Assembly (NCBI GenBank): GCA_025093555.1
Contig: JAIWNF010000035.1
Span: 372,001 to 436,000, forward strand
Length of the DNA: 64,000 bases
From: Circinella umbellata
Lineage: Eukaryota; Mucoromycota; Mucoromycetes; Mucorales; Lichtheimiaceae
Direction of reading: 5' to 3'
This document shows, in pieces, positions 23,845 through 36,990 of this stretch. Within the stretch, counting starts at the first letter, position 1; every line of letters starts with the position of its first letter. The translations under genes were made by a program, and so were the position numbers. The notes beneath the pieces are model-generated. The model was not told where the DNA came from. It searched no databases and was given only the letters and a program-made list of their open reading frames with translations.

Positions 23845-26479
23845 ACAAAACACACAACATACTATAACATGATATTCAATTTTACGGTTTCTCGAAAAAA
23901 AAATTACGAATGTTCGTGTGTGAAGTCTAACAAGAGAAAGTAGAATTAGGATAAACCTGAGGCAAAAGTGGGGGAGGGGAGTGTATAACGACGGATCAAT
24001 TATTATTATTATTATTATTCTATATATACTGGTTGCTAGGCAATGAATAATGATTACATATCATTTTTTATATGTGTTATTTTTATAAATAAGAAAACTG
24101 TATTTTCAGCTTGTGTAGATTCAATCAACACCCCAAAGTTGCTATTCAGATATAGTCGCTCCTTCATAGAAGCTTAAATTTTTTACCTATTACTACACAT
24201 GACTAATTATCAAATACTGATATTGTAGATGCGGTGACAACTATAAAACCCCTTATTAGAATGACAATCTCGTTGATGGATATGATGATTGTCGGTTAGA
24301 CGAAAAAAAATCACACCCTATAATATAAACACCAAACATATCGATATTGTGTACAAATTGACAATGACATAACCCATTGGTAAACTCAATGTGGTGCAGA
24401 CATGGCATGATGTATATCTAGCCATTTCTTTTCAGCAGTAATTATAAAAAAAAACTTAATAGACTGTATCTCTCACCATGACAGCTATTGCAAAATGAAT
24501 AAATATAATTCACCAAGAGCATTGATACAATAATTACAAATAACTTTCACGCAGCAATCTTACGTTCATATCGCTATCATTAATAATAAAGTGATATGGA
24601 TAAATACTCATTTTTTTATCATCTTTAATTCTAAGGCTTTATTGGGTGTTTATTCATTTTTGATTCAGTCCGTTCATCAGGCTCACATATCCTTTCATTG
24701 GTTGTGCTCTTCATTCAAGCTCTCTTTATAAAATCTTAATTTTTATACTCGCTGTAGTATCAATTATCCTTCAAAAATTGATAATAACATATAGTAATAC
24801 AGCTGCACTATGCTCTTTTTACAGTTAGCGGTCCTTATCACCATGGCTAAAAATTGCATGCAATTACCTAATTCTCTATGAATATGAATTTATAGGTTAT
24901 GAAATGACATGCTTCTCTATGGATATGCATGAAAAAAGACAATCATTCATTTTCATGGAAATAAATCCATGAATCTCTATTACAAAAATTAACGAATCTG
25001 AGTGACGATGTATGACTTTGAATGATATATGAATCTGCATAAAACTGTACAAATATCTATAAAAAAATTTCTATGAATATGAATGAAAATGCATGATTTG
25101 TAAATGCAGATGATAATCTATAAAATCGCATACTTATACTTTGTGAAACCATGATCGTTCGACGACAAGTAGTATTTCCCACGCACTTCTGTTAATACTT
25201 TTCTCAATATCTCTTATAGTTAATGACCCACAAAAAGATAATTTTATCATTGAAAGTGCCTATCAAAATATGGCAGAAGCGTTATAATGTATGTGGTCAT
25301 AAAGTAAAATATATATTATTAAAAAAGTAGGTGCTGAAAATCCATGAATCTGCACGAATCTATTGCTTATTACTTTATGAATATATATAAGTATCTATAA
25401 TCCTCGTTGATCTATGAATCTCTATGAAGTGACACGTTTCATAGAAATTCATGTCGTTAGTGATCATGCAGATTGATGGAAATTCATTCATTTTTATTAC
25501 CTATTTTATTCGTGGTGTATTAGGCATTGGGTGTTTTTTAGCGATAATGAAGCTTCGTGACTCAACAAAAAAAAAACAGGAAAAGAACTACGACAGTACT
25601 CGAGGAAGTCATACATGTAGGACGAAAAGACAGCCGGAAAATCCGATACTTGTTGTAACACATGATCCTCACGAGATGTTCAAGAAGTGTATATCGGAGT
25701 CCAACTTTGATCAAGGATCATGTATTACTTCTCACTGTACTTTTCTATAAATGCATAAACTACAAGTTCTGCAATATTTTTCAGGCGCAATAGTATTTAT
25801 TTAGTGTTGTTGAATTTAATCAGTCTAATGACGAATTAATAGGTTGTTTAAATAAAATATAAGTTCTTGCAATTTTTGCTCAGCAGGGGGCACGAACCCT
25901 TAATCGGTAATCCTCGGAATAACACATTAGTATATGGCAGCGAAAAGTCTATTATGATCAAAAAGCTCAAGTGGTCCCCGTCCTGTTCCGCCAAACATTT
26001 CCTTACAAACATTACCATTATGATTCAAATTGGCAAATAATCGTTGACTCAGAAAAAATAAGTTAAGAAAACCTTCCTCGATTTTGGGCTTGTCCGTTGT
26101 AGGTTTCAAAGTTGTAACCATCAAAGTAGATTATATGACTCATGACAGCTCTAAAGCGAATCAAGTTTCAATTTTCTTAAATATTTGATGCATTTATAAC
26201 TTGTACAATCGCTGTGTTCCCCATATTCAAAGAATAATGGTACTCCGTGATACTTTAAATGCAATGGTGCACGTGCCTAGTTTCACTGTATAATACATTA
26301 TGTGGTTGTTCTATTGCGGGCTTTGGGTGTGGCTCCTCAGTTCTTGTGTATTTACAGCACTGACGGGTATACTATTTCTCCCATCCTTCTTTTCCGCCTT
26401 TCATTATTTGTTTCTGAACAATTTGTTTTCTTTATCCTTCCTCCCCACTCTTCTATTTTTTCAAACTTTTTTATTCGAA
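23845..26479. other. Long intergenic region, partly repetitive
   Basis: A TTA microsatellite lies near 23998-24019, then AT-rich DNA. ORFs at 25451-25750 (+) and 25927-26124 (-) have no recognisable family. The former starts with a hydrophobic stretch, and the latter has a Gly/Pro-rich turn (FGGTGRGP). Neither is supported enough to call. Confidence 0.5.
24880..25450 (+). repeat. Degenerate ATGAATCT/ATGAATATG repeats
   Basis: About ten irregularly spaced, diverged copies of a unit like CTATGAATCTGCATGAA occur here, for example at 24885, 24968, 25028, 25070, 25341, 25375 and 25412. Spacing is uneven, so this is an old, eroded simple or satellite-like array. Confidence 0.5.
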
Positions 26480-28098
26480 ATGCTCTTTGCTCGAGCATTG
26501 CGAACAACAACACCATTGCGAACACAATGGCGACAACAATTATGCTCAAATTGCTATCGCCATCAAGAATTACTGCAACCCCGGGCCTCGCTTATCGTTC
26601 GTCCCTTTCATGCTACAAATGCACGCCCTAGTCCACTTTTACCTCTTCCTGCCGTATTACTATCAGTACTTAAGTCGGGAAAGCTTGTCAGTTTAGTATC
26701 ACTTTCATCCAAAACGTCCTTGACCCTTCTTCCCCACACATACCGTCGTGATCGCGGTAAACTTGTTTTTAAATTATTAGCAAGTATTCCGTTAATCGGT
26801 GTTACACTGCTTTTACTTGTTGGTTTAGATAAGGTAAGTTTGATTAAAATAAAGAGGACAGAAAAGAAACAAAGTGGGTGGGGGAGTTGGTAAAAAAAAA
26901 GGAGACATCAGAAAGATGAGAAAAAACATCATATAAATTTTTCAGGCACCCAATACATCCCGGTTACGCTTAATCTATTTGACCGAAACTGAGGCGGACG
27001 AATATATTGATTTGGCAGTGAATCAAGTACTTGGTGCCCAGGCAGGATTAATTGCACCAAGAGATAGTGTTTTATGCAAATGGATCGAAGAAATTGTAGA
27101 TAACATAGCGACAGTTGCTGTTGACGACGTTCGCGATCCTGTTCGACTATATGATAAGCTCGACGAGGCCAAAAAAGATTTTCGGGTAATATTGGTTCAA
27201 GATGGCAGCACAGAAAATGCCATGTGTATAGGTCCATATGTGATCATGTACGATGCAATGCTTGAACGTATTGGTCCAGATACCGATCGGTTGGCAGTTA
27301 TTCTTTCACATGAAATTGCTCATTCATTACAACGTCATTTTGTTGAACAAAATGGTCTAGAATCCTTATTACTTATGTTGACAGATATTGCTAGAGCGGT
27401 ATTTTGGATGTTTACTGAACCACTTGGCCCGTAAGCGTGTTTTTATTTATTTATATTTTCCGAAGGACTATCTATAATATTGAGGATATTGCATAATTAT
27501 ATTTTTATATACTAACGAATTACAAATATTGATAAAAAAAATTAGATATGTCAATCAAAAAATAGATCAAGCGGTTGCATTGCTTATTGAGAGCAGTAGT
27601 GGACGTTCATACAATCGAATCCTTGAACAAGAAGCTGACCTGATTGGTCTCAAATTACTTGCCAAAGCTGGTTATAATCCCGAGGCAGCTATTGAAGTAT
27701 GGCAATCCATGGCCCAATTCCAACAAGAAATAACCGAGGGGCAGGTCGAAGAATCTCAAAAACGTGAAAATCTCGAAATTGCAGCAGCAGAGTATTTGGA
27801 TTCACTTATCAGCAACTGGTTTGGATCCACACACCCGCCTAATGATGAACGGATTCAATATATGCGCGAAAATATGGACGGAGCAATCCAAATTTATAAA
27901 GAATCACTAAAAGTGAACGGACCACCTATTTGCTCGTTTGTTTTCAAAGATGACGACGATGACAAGACTTTAAACAATGATAAAGCTAGTGATGATGGTG
28001 GCACTACCGTTGTAGAATTAGAAATGAATGAGAAAAGAGGATGGTATAAATCCGTTTGGGGCTGGATTTGGCCAGGTGGTGTACCCCAAGATGTATAA
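26480..28098 (+). CDS. OMA1: Mitochondrial M48 metalloprotease OMA1
   Basis: Three exons in phase (26480-26833, 26946-27430, 27546-28098), 463 residues. The N-terminus is Arg/Thr-rich without acidic residues, as in a mitochondrial presequence. It is followed by a membrane segment at about 97-117 (LLASIPLIGVTLLLLVGL). The zinc site is HEIAH, with the third ligand in the downstream EQEADLIGLKLLAKAGY. The HPPNDERI motif is typical of M48 peptidases. Family knowledge: OMA1 is an inner-membrane stress protease that processes misfolded or dynamin-related substrates. The ATG at 26480 is chosen because the presequence starts there. The frame is open upstream but T-rich and hydrophobic. Confidence 0.92.
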
Positions 28099-28397
28099 AA
28101 TTAAAAAAAAGCCCTGGGGTTTGTTCTTGTTGTTTTCTTACGTGTTTCTTGTTTGTAAATTACGTTTATGTTCATAACGCGTAGAACGTATTTAATCACA
28201 AAATTATAAAGTGCACAATCGATATCGAGTTTTGCATATTTTTTCATGTAGTTTTCTTGGATTGTATACTCTTTTTTTTTCCTTTATTGCATCAGAATCA
28301 CGCTGTCGCGATGATTTATTATTATTTGTTAATACAGGCATTCTCACGTCATGATTTTGATGTGAGACAATGTTTGCAAGGGTTTTGCATAATCCAA

Positions 28398-28405
28398 TAT
28401 AAAAG
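28398..28405 (+). promoter_or_regulatory. TATA box of the GAPDH gene
   Basis: TATAAAAG 62 bp upstream of the GAPDH ATG, followed by a T-rich leader, as is usual for a strongly expressed fungal gene. Confidence 0.6.
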
Positions 28406-28466
28406 TAATTTTTCGCAAGGTTTTTTTTTCTTATAATTTTTATTTGTAAATACTTAAAAAAACATA

Positions 28467-29660
<1,194 letters not shown>

Positions 29661-31378
29661 ATTACTTTTATTTGTTTGTAATTAATTAAAAAAAAAAATA
29701 AACTAGCTTGTATATACTATTTTCTCATAGATCATCCTCGGAACTTTTTTAAATGTAAAATAATATTTCACATTAATTTCTGGGGACTTGGGTATGATGT
29801 TGGAGATAGACAAAAAGAAAACAATTTAATGGAAGACTTTGGTGCAAGGCGTTTTTGATCTATTACTTAAAGCTTTGTCGAGGGAGAAAAAAAAACATAG
29901 CGTTTGTATATTACGTAATTAACAAGTATAAGCTTGTTATTACAGCTGTATTGCTATAGGGTAGGCAGATATCTGTAGCATAGTAACAACATGACTGAAT
30001 CTTGTGCGTCGTAGAGCGACATGCAACCTCAAAATATTAGAATCGTATTTTTCTTTGAGTTTGATGCTATGGAATGGATAGTATTACTCGAGACATTTTA
30101 CTTTATGTGTTTTATATCATCTTGACGTATGTAGAGCCTACATGTCATGAGATATATTATAACAATATATCAATAGCATCTGATGTTTTATAAAATAGAG
30201 AGAATGACTAGCATTTGGCGCTATATTAAACTGGGGTTTCCTCTGCTTTAAATAAAAGAATTATGAATAAAAATACGAAAGACTAGCTGAATCGTAATAT
30301 TTTGAATAAATTACAATAGTGAAAATTTCAACCCATTTGAAATCCAATTTTTATTTTGTTTTTGAAGACTTCAGTAATGATATTTTTGAAATAATTATGT
30401 AATGGAAATATTCCACTTATACTAATATAAGCTTGCTATTACGGGATCTATCGACGAGCTGGAGCGATTTTCCAACATAAGTTTATTCTAACATAGAAAA
30501 TAACATTTGAAGACTATGCCGGTATCTTTCATACAAAGCGTTCTTGTGCTTGAGGTTTGTGCTTGACTCATTCAACAAGATTACAACAATATTCCATATA
30601 GAAGTTTTGTTAAAGAATCAAAATCTTGGTTCAGGAGTCCATCATGTGCTACAAGACAAAGGTTATAACTTTTAAAAAGAATTTCTATTAGCTAATTAAT
30701 ATCATTATATGTTGGTTTATCGTTTTGTACTATTATATTTATGTCATCTTCGTTCTACTATGTATGACCCGATTTCTTTCTTCTTCCCAATATATAATAT
30801 ATATGGTACTTACTTACTTTGTAATCTGTATTATATAAGTTATTTCTTTATCCTAGGTATAATAATCCTTTTTTCAGCTACTCTTATAACCCCACCCACT
30901 CTATATGTCCTTTCCTTGTAATTCCGTTTATTTATGACACAGCATTTATAAGTTAAGTACGTATTACTGATATAGGCCTACATTTAGTACCACTTTTTGA
31001 TCTATGTCTTACTGCTTCGCTCCTTTGTTATTTAGTTACAATATATTGCACTCTTTTATGATTCTTTGCTTCAGTGGTTTCTGAGTATATTTCATGGGTA
31101 GATATAGAAACCCACGTTTTTCGGAGTGTTATATAAAAATTCTGCTGTCTATATCATTTACTCTTTTTCCTCCTCCAGGCATTGTTTTTTGAATACGAAC
31201 CTGTTTTGTGTTCAACATGCATTCCATTTATCTCTACGCATGCATCATAATATAAAAACAAAAGAAAAACTGCTTTTAATCCCAGCAGCCATATAAAAAA
31301 AATTACTCAAAATCCTCAAAAAATCATAAAATTTCTTAACAAAAAATTCCATATATCATTTTTAATGATAAAAGAAAC

Positions 31379-31453
31379 TGCCTGTACGCTGATTCGAACA
31401 ACGAACCTTGGGTTTACAAGACCCACGCTCTATCCAATTGGAGCTATACAGGC
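31379..31453 (-). tRNA. tRNA-Thr(UGU), left-arm copy
   Basis: Cloverleaf by eye: acceptor GCCTGTA pairs with TACAGGC, D-arm GCTC/GAGC, anticodon stem TGGGT/ACCCA with loop CTTGTAA (anticodon TGT, reads ACA), T-arm CGTTG/CAGCG with loop TTCGAAT, discriminator A. No intron. CCA is not encoded. All stems are intact, so it may be functional. An identical copy lies in the other arm. Confidence 0.92.
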
Positions 31454-32527
31454 CCCTTGTCCTTTTTTATGTTTGTTTCATGTTGTTTCATCAAGAAAAA
31501 CATAAAAACGTAAAAAAAAAGCCAAAAACTTTATTTAAAAGCATGCTGTTAGGTATATATTTTTAAATTACTAATAAACATATAATAAAATTAATATCAT
31601 CGTGTAGAGAAAATTCAGGGCTATTGAATGGTATATATTTAATCACAAAAAAATAGTTGTATCAAAAGGTATGAATTTTTAAAATTATTTTTATTACTAA
31701 TTTACTATAGTAGCTATGTAGATTTAGTCTTTTTTTTCGCTTTATGATTTTGAAACCCAGCAATTGATATGTAGTAAGCGTAGTATTACTGTTAAAAAGG
31801 CAGATCCGTCATCTAATGGAGTCTAGGGTATTATAGAAGAATAGCTTATAAATAAAAAGTCATTATAGATTTATTTTATATTCTTATTTATTAAATAGTA
31901 GTACTAGTAGCTCCATAGTAACGATCCCATAGCAACAACAATCTTAATACCAGTAAGAATAATGCCATATTAGGGGGCTGGTATCCATAGCAACGATTTT
32001 TTTTATAATAATTATAATAGGAATACTTCTTAATTCCTCAAGAGAACTAAGAGCTAATGAGGTAAATAGTACTTCAATAAACTTATTTTTTGTAAAAATA
32101 AGTAATATATGATATCAAACCTAATAAAATAAATATAATATAAAATGCAAATGTCTTTTTTCTGGCTAAAGTATATTCAATCAAATTACTTTTTCTATAT
32201 TAAAGTTATAAACTTCAGTTAAGATGATGTTAACATAAAATTATATCAAAACAAAAATAATAATAATGACTAATAATTTTCCTCCAAGTTGTTACAGTTG
32301 GAAAAAAAATAATTTAATCCAAGTTGTCAGTAAAAAAAGTTGGAAGATACTATTATTGTATCTAACAAAAGTAATCATCAAAAAAATCACAGCTGCTGTG
32401 TAAAGTGGAAAAAGAAACTAGTACTTCCGTCACATCCAGTAACATTTTCCTTTTACTTTATTCTGTCTACCTTTTTTTATATATATAACCGGTTGAAGTT
32501 AAAATTTTTATTAAGGGAGATACATAT

Positions 32528-33281
32528 ATGAAAATGGAACAAAGGGATGTAACACCAAAAAAAGAAAACGATACTGAAAAGTCGAATACAAGATTAAAAG
32601 ATTTATTAGTTACGTTAAGAAAGGATCAGAAAATAAGCAAATGGAAAGTTTCTCTTTTTTTTTTTTGTTATTGTTTTGGAAAAATGTATAGAGGAATATG
32701 TATATTTATTCTGGTTATTTTAAACTAAGGCGAGGGAAAGACAGGAATAATATGAGGAGAAATCAGAAAGGATGACATTGAAAGCATAGAAATAAATATA
32801 AGTTCTGATGGACAAGACTTTATCCTAAATGTGATTCTCGTACCAAGGAAACAAACAGTTTCAGAGGGAAAACATACCTGCTCCTTCTGGATCAGATCAA
32901 CAAAAAAAAATATAGTCGATCTTGTAGTCAAAAGAGAAGAATACCAAAACATTGATCACCATAAAACAGACGCTATATACAATACCATGAAAGTTGAGCG
33001 AAGAGTAGCACTGGATATAACCTGGCTCATGGTGCTTTTTAATCCGGAAACAAACACAAGAGACGTTCTTTGACATGACAACAACTATGACCTGGACAAG
33101 CATCCATGAAATCGGCAGGGAAGTCGCCATTGACACGTTTATGGAAGTAGTCTGGGTCTATATGCCTATCAACCTCAGACTTTGCGAAGAACATTGGGTG
33201 ACTGAACGCATGCTCACTGAAGGTTGGAATAATCATGATAATCATTTTAAGGAAGCCTTTGGACAATTAGAAATAGAATAA
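32528..33281 (+). pseudogene. Unknown protein gene in left arm, frameshifted
   Basis: A first exon from the ATG at 32528 encodes a basic, charged segment (DVTPKKENDTEKSNTRLKDL). After a T-rich intron-like gap the frame resumes at about 32758 (EIRKDDIESIEINISSDGQ), continues as VPRKQTVSEGKHTCSFWIR to about 33070, then shifts frame and ends as MTWTSIHEIGREVAIDTF and MPINLRLCEEHWVTERM, stopping at 33281. The identical lesion is present in the right arm. I recognise no domain. Alternating charged and hydrophobic residues suggest a beta-rich middle part. The splice site before 32758 could not be fixed. Confidence 0.45.
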
Positions 33282-33883
33282 GTAGCAACAGCAGCAGCAA
33301 CAGCAGCAGAGAGCTTACAGCATATATAAGAACAAGTTAGTGGTCATTGTTATTAGATATATATTAGTTAGACGTTACGTATATAAATAAAAGGTTATCT
33401 GCCAGCCAAGCAACAATAATCATCTTTATTCATATATATTCTCGAGGCCTCTTCCTTTATTTATTACCAATTCCTACTATTATATTTTCTTATAAACTGA
33501 CTTATAGAACACGATCATTATAAGTATACAATAATTGATCACGTTGCACTATTACATTTATACTATTAAAGAAAAAAAGTTGACTTTTAGTAGGTGTAAC
33601 AAAGCAAAATAAATAAGTAAACGGACTTCAGAGTATGCCATACAATGACATGTATATTACAACGAGTGAGAACATTAAGTCTAATGAAAACAAATCAAAC
33701 ACTGGAAGTAACTTTTCTTTATCGGCACTTTAAGAGTAATAAGCAAGGAATCATTTATAGTTTTTTTTTTTTAAAAAAAAATGTAACAAAGAGGTTACAA
33801 AGGAAAAAAAAAAAATGGCGGATTGAAATATAAAAAAGCACACCCTAAAAGTACTGGTATATTAAATGAAATATAAATGCGTA

Positions 33884-35045
33884 TTATTTTGTACGTCGAA
33901 AAGTCCATTCGTGAATGCTATATTGTGTGCCCGTTTCAGGGTTCACCGTGGATCCAGTTCTTTCTGTGCGTAGTGTAAACCCGCCAGCTTGTTCGTTACT
34001 TTTAATTATTCTTGTCAATTGTCTGTTAAAAATATCACATAATTAGGATACTTTTTTCAAATCATGAGAACTAGCAGTAGCATACACTTACGTTCGTAAA
34101 TTGGCTTCTTGGAGATACATATTCCAAACAATGCGCTCAAATTCAGTCGTATTTGTCAATTGAGCAGCATTATTGACAAATGTGAACATTTCTGTGTAAA
34201 TTACCAGAAGATGAACTTGATAACCATAATGATGTGTACGTGTCCTTCTCGAGGCGAACCGTCGTTGCGTTAAAAATATATAGTCGGTATTCAGAAGAGG
34301 GCATGATAAGGTTAGAAATCGATTAATTATATTTAGCCAACTGAACTGTTGGGCCAATGGTCGATCGACTTCTTGTTGGATGTAATCTCGTAGGTTTAAC
34401 CCCAATTCTTGCACGGTTCTTCTAAAACATACAAAATATCCATCCCTGGAATTTAATAGCAACCACCAATCATATATTAGTTTTGGGTCTTCGTTTGGGT
34501 TGTTGGCTGGTCTAGCTATCGTATTGTCTTCGTTTTTCAGTACCTGGAGAAATTAATTTTATGTATTAGATTATCATTCTTAATTCTTACAATTTTTTTT
34601 TTGACAAAAATAAAAAAACAAAAGTTACAAGTGCATGATCACATATATCAGGATCTAAGTCGATTGTTCTATTTCCTTGATATCGCACACCAACGAAAAT
34701 ACCCTCAGGCTCGGCACGGTGTTGTACAAAATCATCCAAAAACACTTGTAAATGTATTTTACCATTACGGTCGCAGCGAACTGGTTTTCGGATAAAAAAA
34801 TCAATAAATAAATGTCCAAATCGTGCAAGGAGTAAATGTTCAGTTCGTCAACGTATCTCATTTGGGGATACAGCTGGAATTCTACTTCGCAGATTTTCCA
34901 TAAATTGCGACAATGCTGCTATAGCCATTTCTGGGTCATTCATCCACTCATTCCCACCTGTCCAGCCAACTGGTGGCTGACATCGTGTAGTTAGTATTCT
35001 TGTTTGTCCCCTTATTAAACCTGCCAAAGGAACTATATTTTCTAC
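33884..35045 (-). pseudogene. 3' part of the GIY-YIG-like element gene, left-arm copy
   Basis: Exact counterpart of 49087-50248. Three exons (to 34629, 34543-34092 and 34023-33884) encode VGWTGGNEWMNDPEMA, a DDFVQHRAEPEGIFVGVRYQ block and the C-terminal YSIHEWTFRRTK. The TGA at 34850-34848 (codon CGA in origin, by context) is shared with the right copy. The 5' part of the gene is missing: at 35045 the sequence switches to the diverged paralogue, out of frame. Confidence 0.75.
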
Positions 35046-36240
35046 TCCCTGTACGCTGTGAAGTCAATGTAAATCGTAGTTCTGCCTGATACTGCCGTAT
35101 AATTCTTGTCAGTTGCCTACATAAAGAAAAAAAGATCTTGGTTATAAAAAAAGCTCAAATTATCCACATTAGATACCAAAACGTGTTAGCATATTACATA
35201 CGGACGCAAATTTATATTATCCAAGTATGTGTTCCAAATAAATCTTTCAAATTCGGTTATTCTTGGCATGTATGCTTGGTTGTTAACGATATCACGAAAT
35301 TCAGCATAAACAACTGGGTGATTAATTTGTGGTTGATTACTTCTTGGTCGTCTGCCACCTGGGGAAGGGTACAGCTGTTGCGTGACACAAGTATGTGTAG
35401 TGTGAGGAGTTGGACAATGTTGATCCAAATAAATACGAACCACGTGGCCCCAATTAAACTGGTGCACCGGAAGCCGATCCGATTCATCTTGAATAAAACG
35501 TCTTGGTAGAATTCGCAATTGTCGTAGTGTCCGCAAAAATGCAATAAAATATGAATGTCTTGCGTGCAATAGTAGCCACCAATCATGGACAAGAACAGGA
35601 TCATTGGCATTGTTGTTAATCAATTCGGGGTTACCACCGACTTGTTTTAATACCTATAAACATACAATATGGACAAATAAGCATTTTATCGTTAGTTTTC
35701 TTTCCATTATATTTTCAAAATGAATAAATAAATAATATGCTAACCAATGCATGTGTATTGATGTTCGGATCTAGCTCAAGAATGCGGAGTCCTGCATAGC
35801 GCGCGCCAACATATATTCCCTCAGGTTCAAATGCACTGTCACGGAAGTTGTCCATATATGCTCGGCAGTGTATCTTACCACCAGCGTCTACAAGTAAAGT
35901 CTTGTTAATGAAAAACTGGACATAGTATAATTCGTGATTATACCGCCGCTCAAGGCCTAATTGACCACGTCGTCGCTGCTCTGCTGGCGAAATGGGAGAT
36001 CTCCTACTTCTCATTTCAGCCATGAACGCCGAAAGGGCAGCAAGAGCAAGATCTGGGTCACGTTTCCATTCATCACCACCTTCCCAGCCTGTTGGTGGCT
36101 TGCATCTCGTATTAATGATGTAGACTTGACCTTGCGATAGGTTTGCTAATCCCTCTGTATTTTCGATATTTATTTTGCACGCCCTTATTTCACCCCAACT
36201 GGATTTGAAATAAATTCAAGCAAGTGGCTGTATTTGTATG
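35046..36240 (-). pseudogene. Diverged paralogue fragment of the GIY-YIG-like element gene
   Basis: Exons 36240-35745, 35653-35202 and 35116-35046 read without a stop. The middle exon is 452 bp, exactly as in the paralogue at 49589-50040, and both introns are at the same positions. Conserved blocks are TRCKPPTGWEGGDEWKRDPD, AEMRSRRSPIS, FEPEGIYVGARYAGLR, VHDWWLLLHARHS and ITEFERFIWNTYL. Both ends are missing: the nuclease-like N-terminus is absent upstream of about 36240, and the C-terminus is cut in SQRTG where the palindrome arm begins. Stop-free reading in a truncated piece suggests it derives from a copy that was functional more recently than the arm copies. Confidence 0.6.
36179..36222. 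repeat. 44-bp inverted repeat, copy 1
   Basis: Perfect reverse complement of 36868-36911. The pair flanks a 645-bp non-coding spacer. Copy 1 lies in the coding part of the paralogue fragment (FKSSWGEIRA). Confidence 0.85.
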
Positions 36241-36867
36241 AGTGATAATGCATATATATAAGAGTAAAAAAAATAACAGGAATTATTATATCAATAATAA
36301 TTGCCCATAAAAATATCATAAATACACCATATTCCTTGTTTACTATTTATCGAGCATTATCTCTTATATATACTAAAGATCCATTTAATAATTTAATAGA
36401 GTAAATGTATCATGAGACTACCAATGTCTCCTACCAGCTGGCATATAATAAAAAAATAGACTATATAAAAAATATCATGTCCCTCTAAACTCTACCGAAA
36501 CTTTTTTACCAACCTTTCTATACTTTTTTATACATGTTTTGAACACTAAATGAACAAGATGGCTAAGCAGATGTCGTGAGATGCTTTCGTCTTTGTCATA
36601 TATCTTATTGCTTTTATAATAAAAAAAAAGGTTTTCTATAATTTTTTAAACTACTAATTAACGATGTCTTTTTTTTTTTCTCAATAGCATCTGCTGTATA
36701 GAATGAATTTCTCTTTTTATTTTTTCCGTAGTATTATGAGTAGTTTTGTAGATGTTGTCTGTTGATTTATTAGATTGGTGTCTGCCGATTTATAACGATT
36801 GTAAAGAAATAAAGAAAAAAAAAGGTTTTTTTTACTCATACAAATACACCTGCTATTTTTTTTTACC

Positions 36868-36990
36868 TGCTTGAATTTATTTCAAATCCAGTTGGGGTGA
36901 AATAAGGGCGTCCGTACAATGGCTCCTGTCGGTGCTCCTGAGGGTGCAGGCCAACGTGTTATTTATACTTGGACACTGACAAGAGAATAA
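36868..36990 (+). pseudogene. Tail fragment of the element gene plus 44-bp inverted repeat copy 2
   Basis: The first 44 bases repeat the paralogue fragment's coding start in opposite orientation. They are followed directly by VRTMAPVGAPEGAG and QRVIYTWTLTRE, then a stop. This aligns with the C-terminus GTQYSIHEWTFRRTK of the full gene, so it is the missing tail of a paralogue, fused to an earlier part by an internal deletion or templated rearrangement. Confidence 0.5.

Larger units (their letters stand above)
29765..35045. repeat. Left arm of a 25-kb inverted repeat
   Basis: Reverse complement of 49087-55008. Position L pairs with 84132-L inside the tRNA and with 84773-L outside it. The shift is explained by a 674-bp insertion in the right arm (LTR plus target copy) and a 33-bp deletion there. 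Outer boundary: ATTTCACATT at 29765. Inner boundary: TTTCTAC ending at 35045, inside a gene. ORF translations in the two arms are identical over hundreds of residues, with only occasional base differences (for example about 35014). From 29765 to 32500 the arm holds only the tRNA and AT-rich non-coding DNA. Confidence 0.92.

Noticed and set aside
25863..25925. tRNA-like GGTTCG motif on the minus strand
   Set aside because: A T-loop-like stretch is present, but no matching acceptor, D-arm or anticodon stem could be built.
30709..30921. 70-codon ORF duplicated in both arms
   Set aside because: Its repetition reflects the palindrome only. It is T-rich and hydrophobic by composition.
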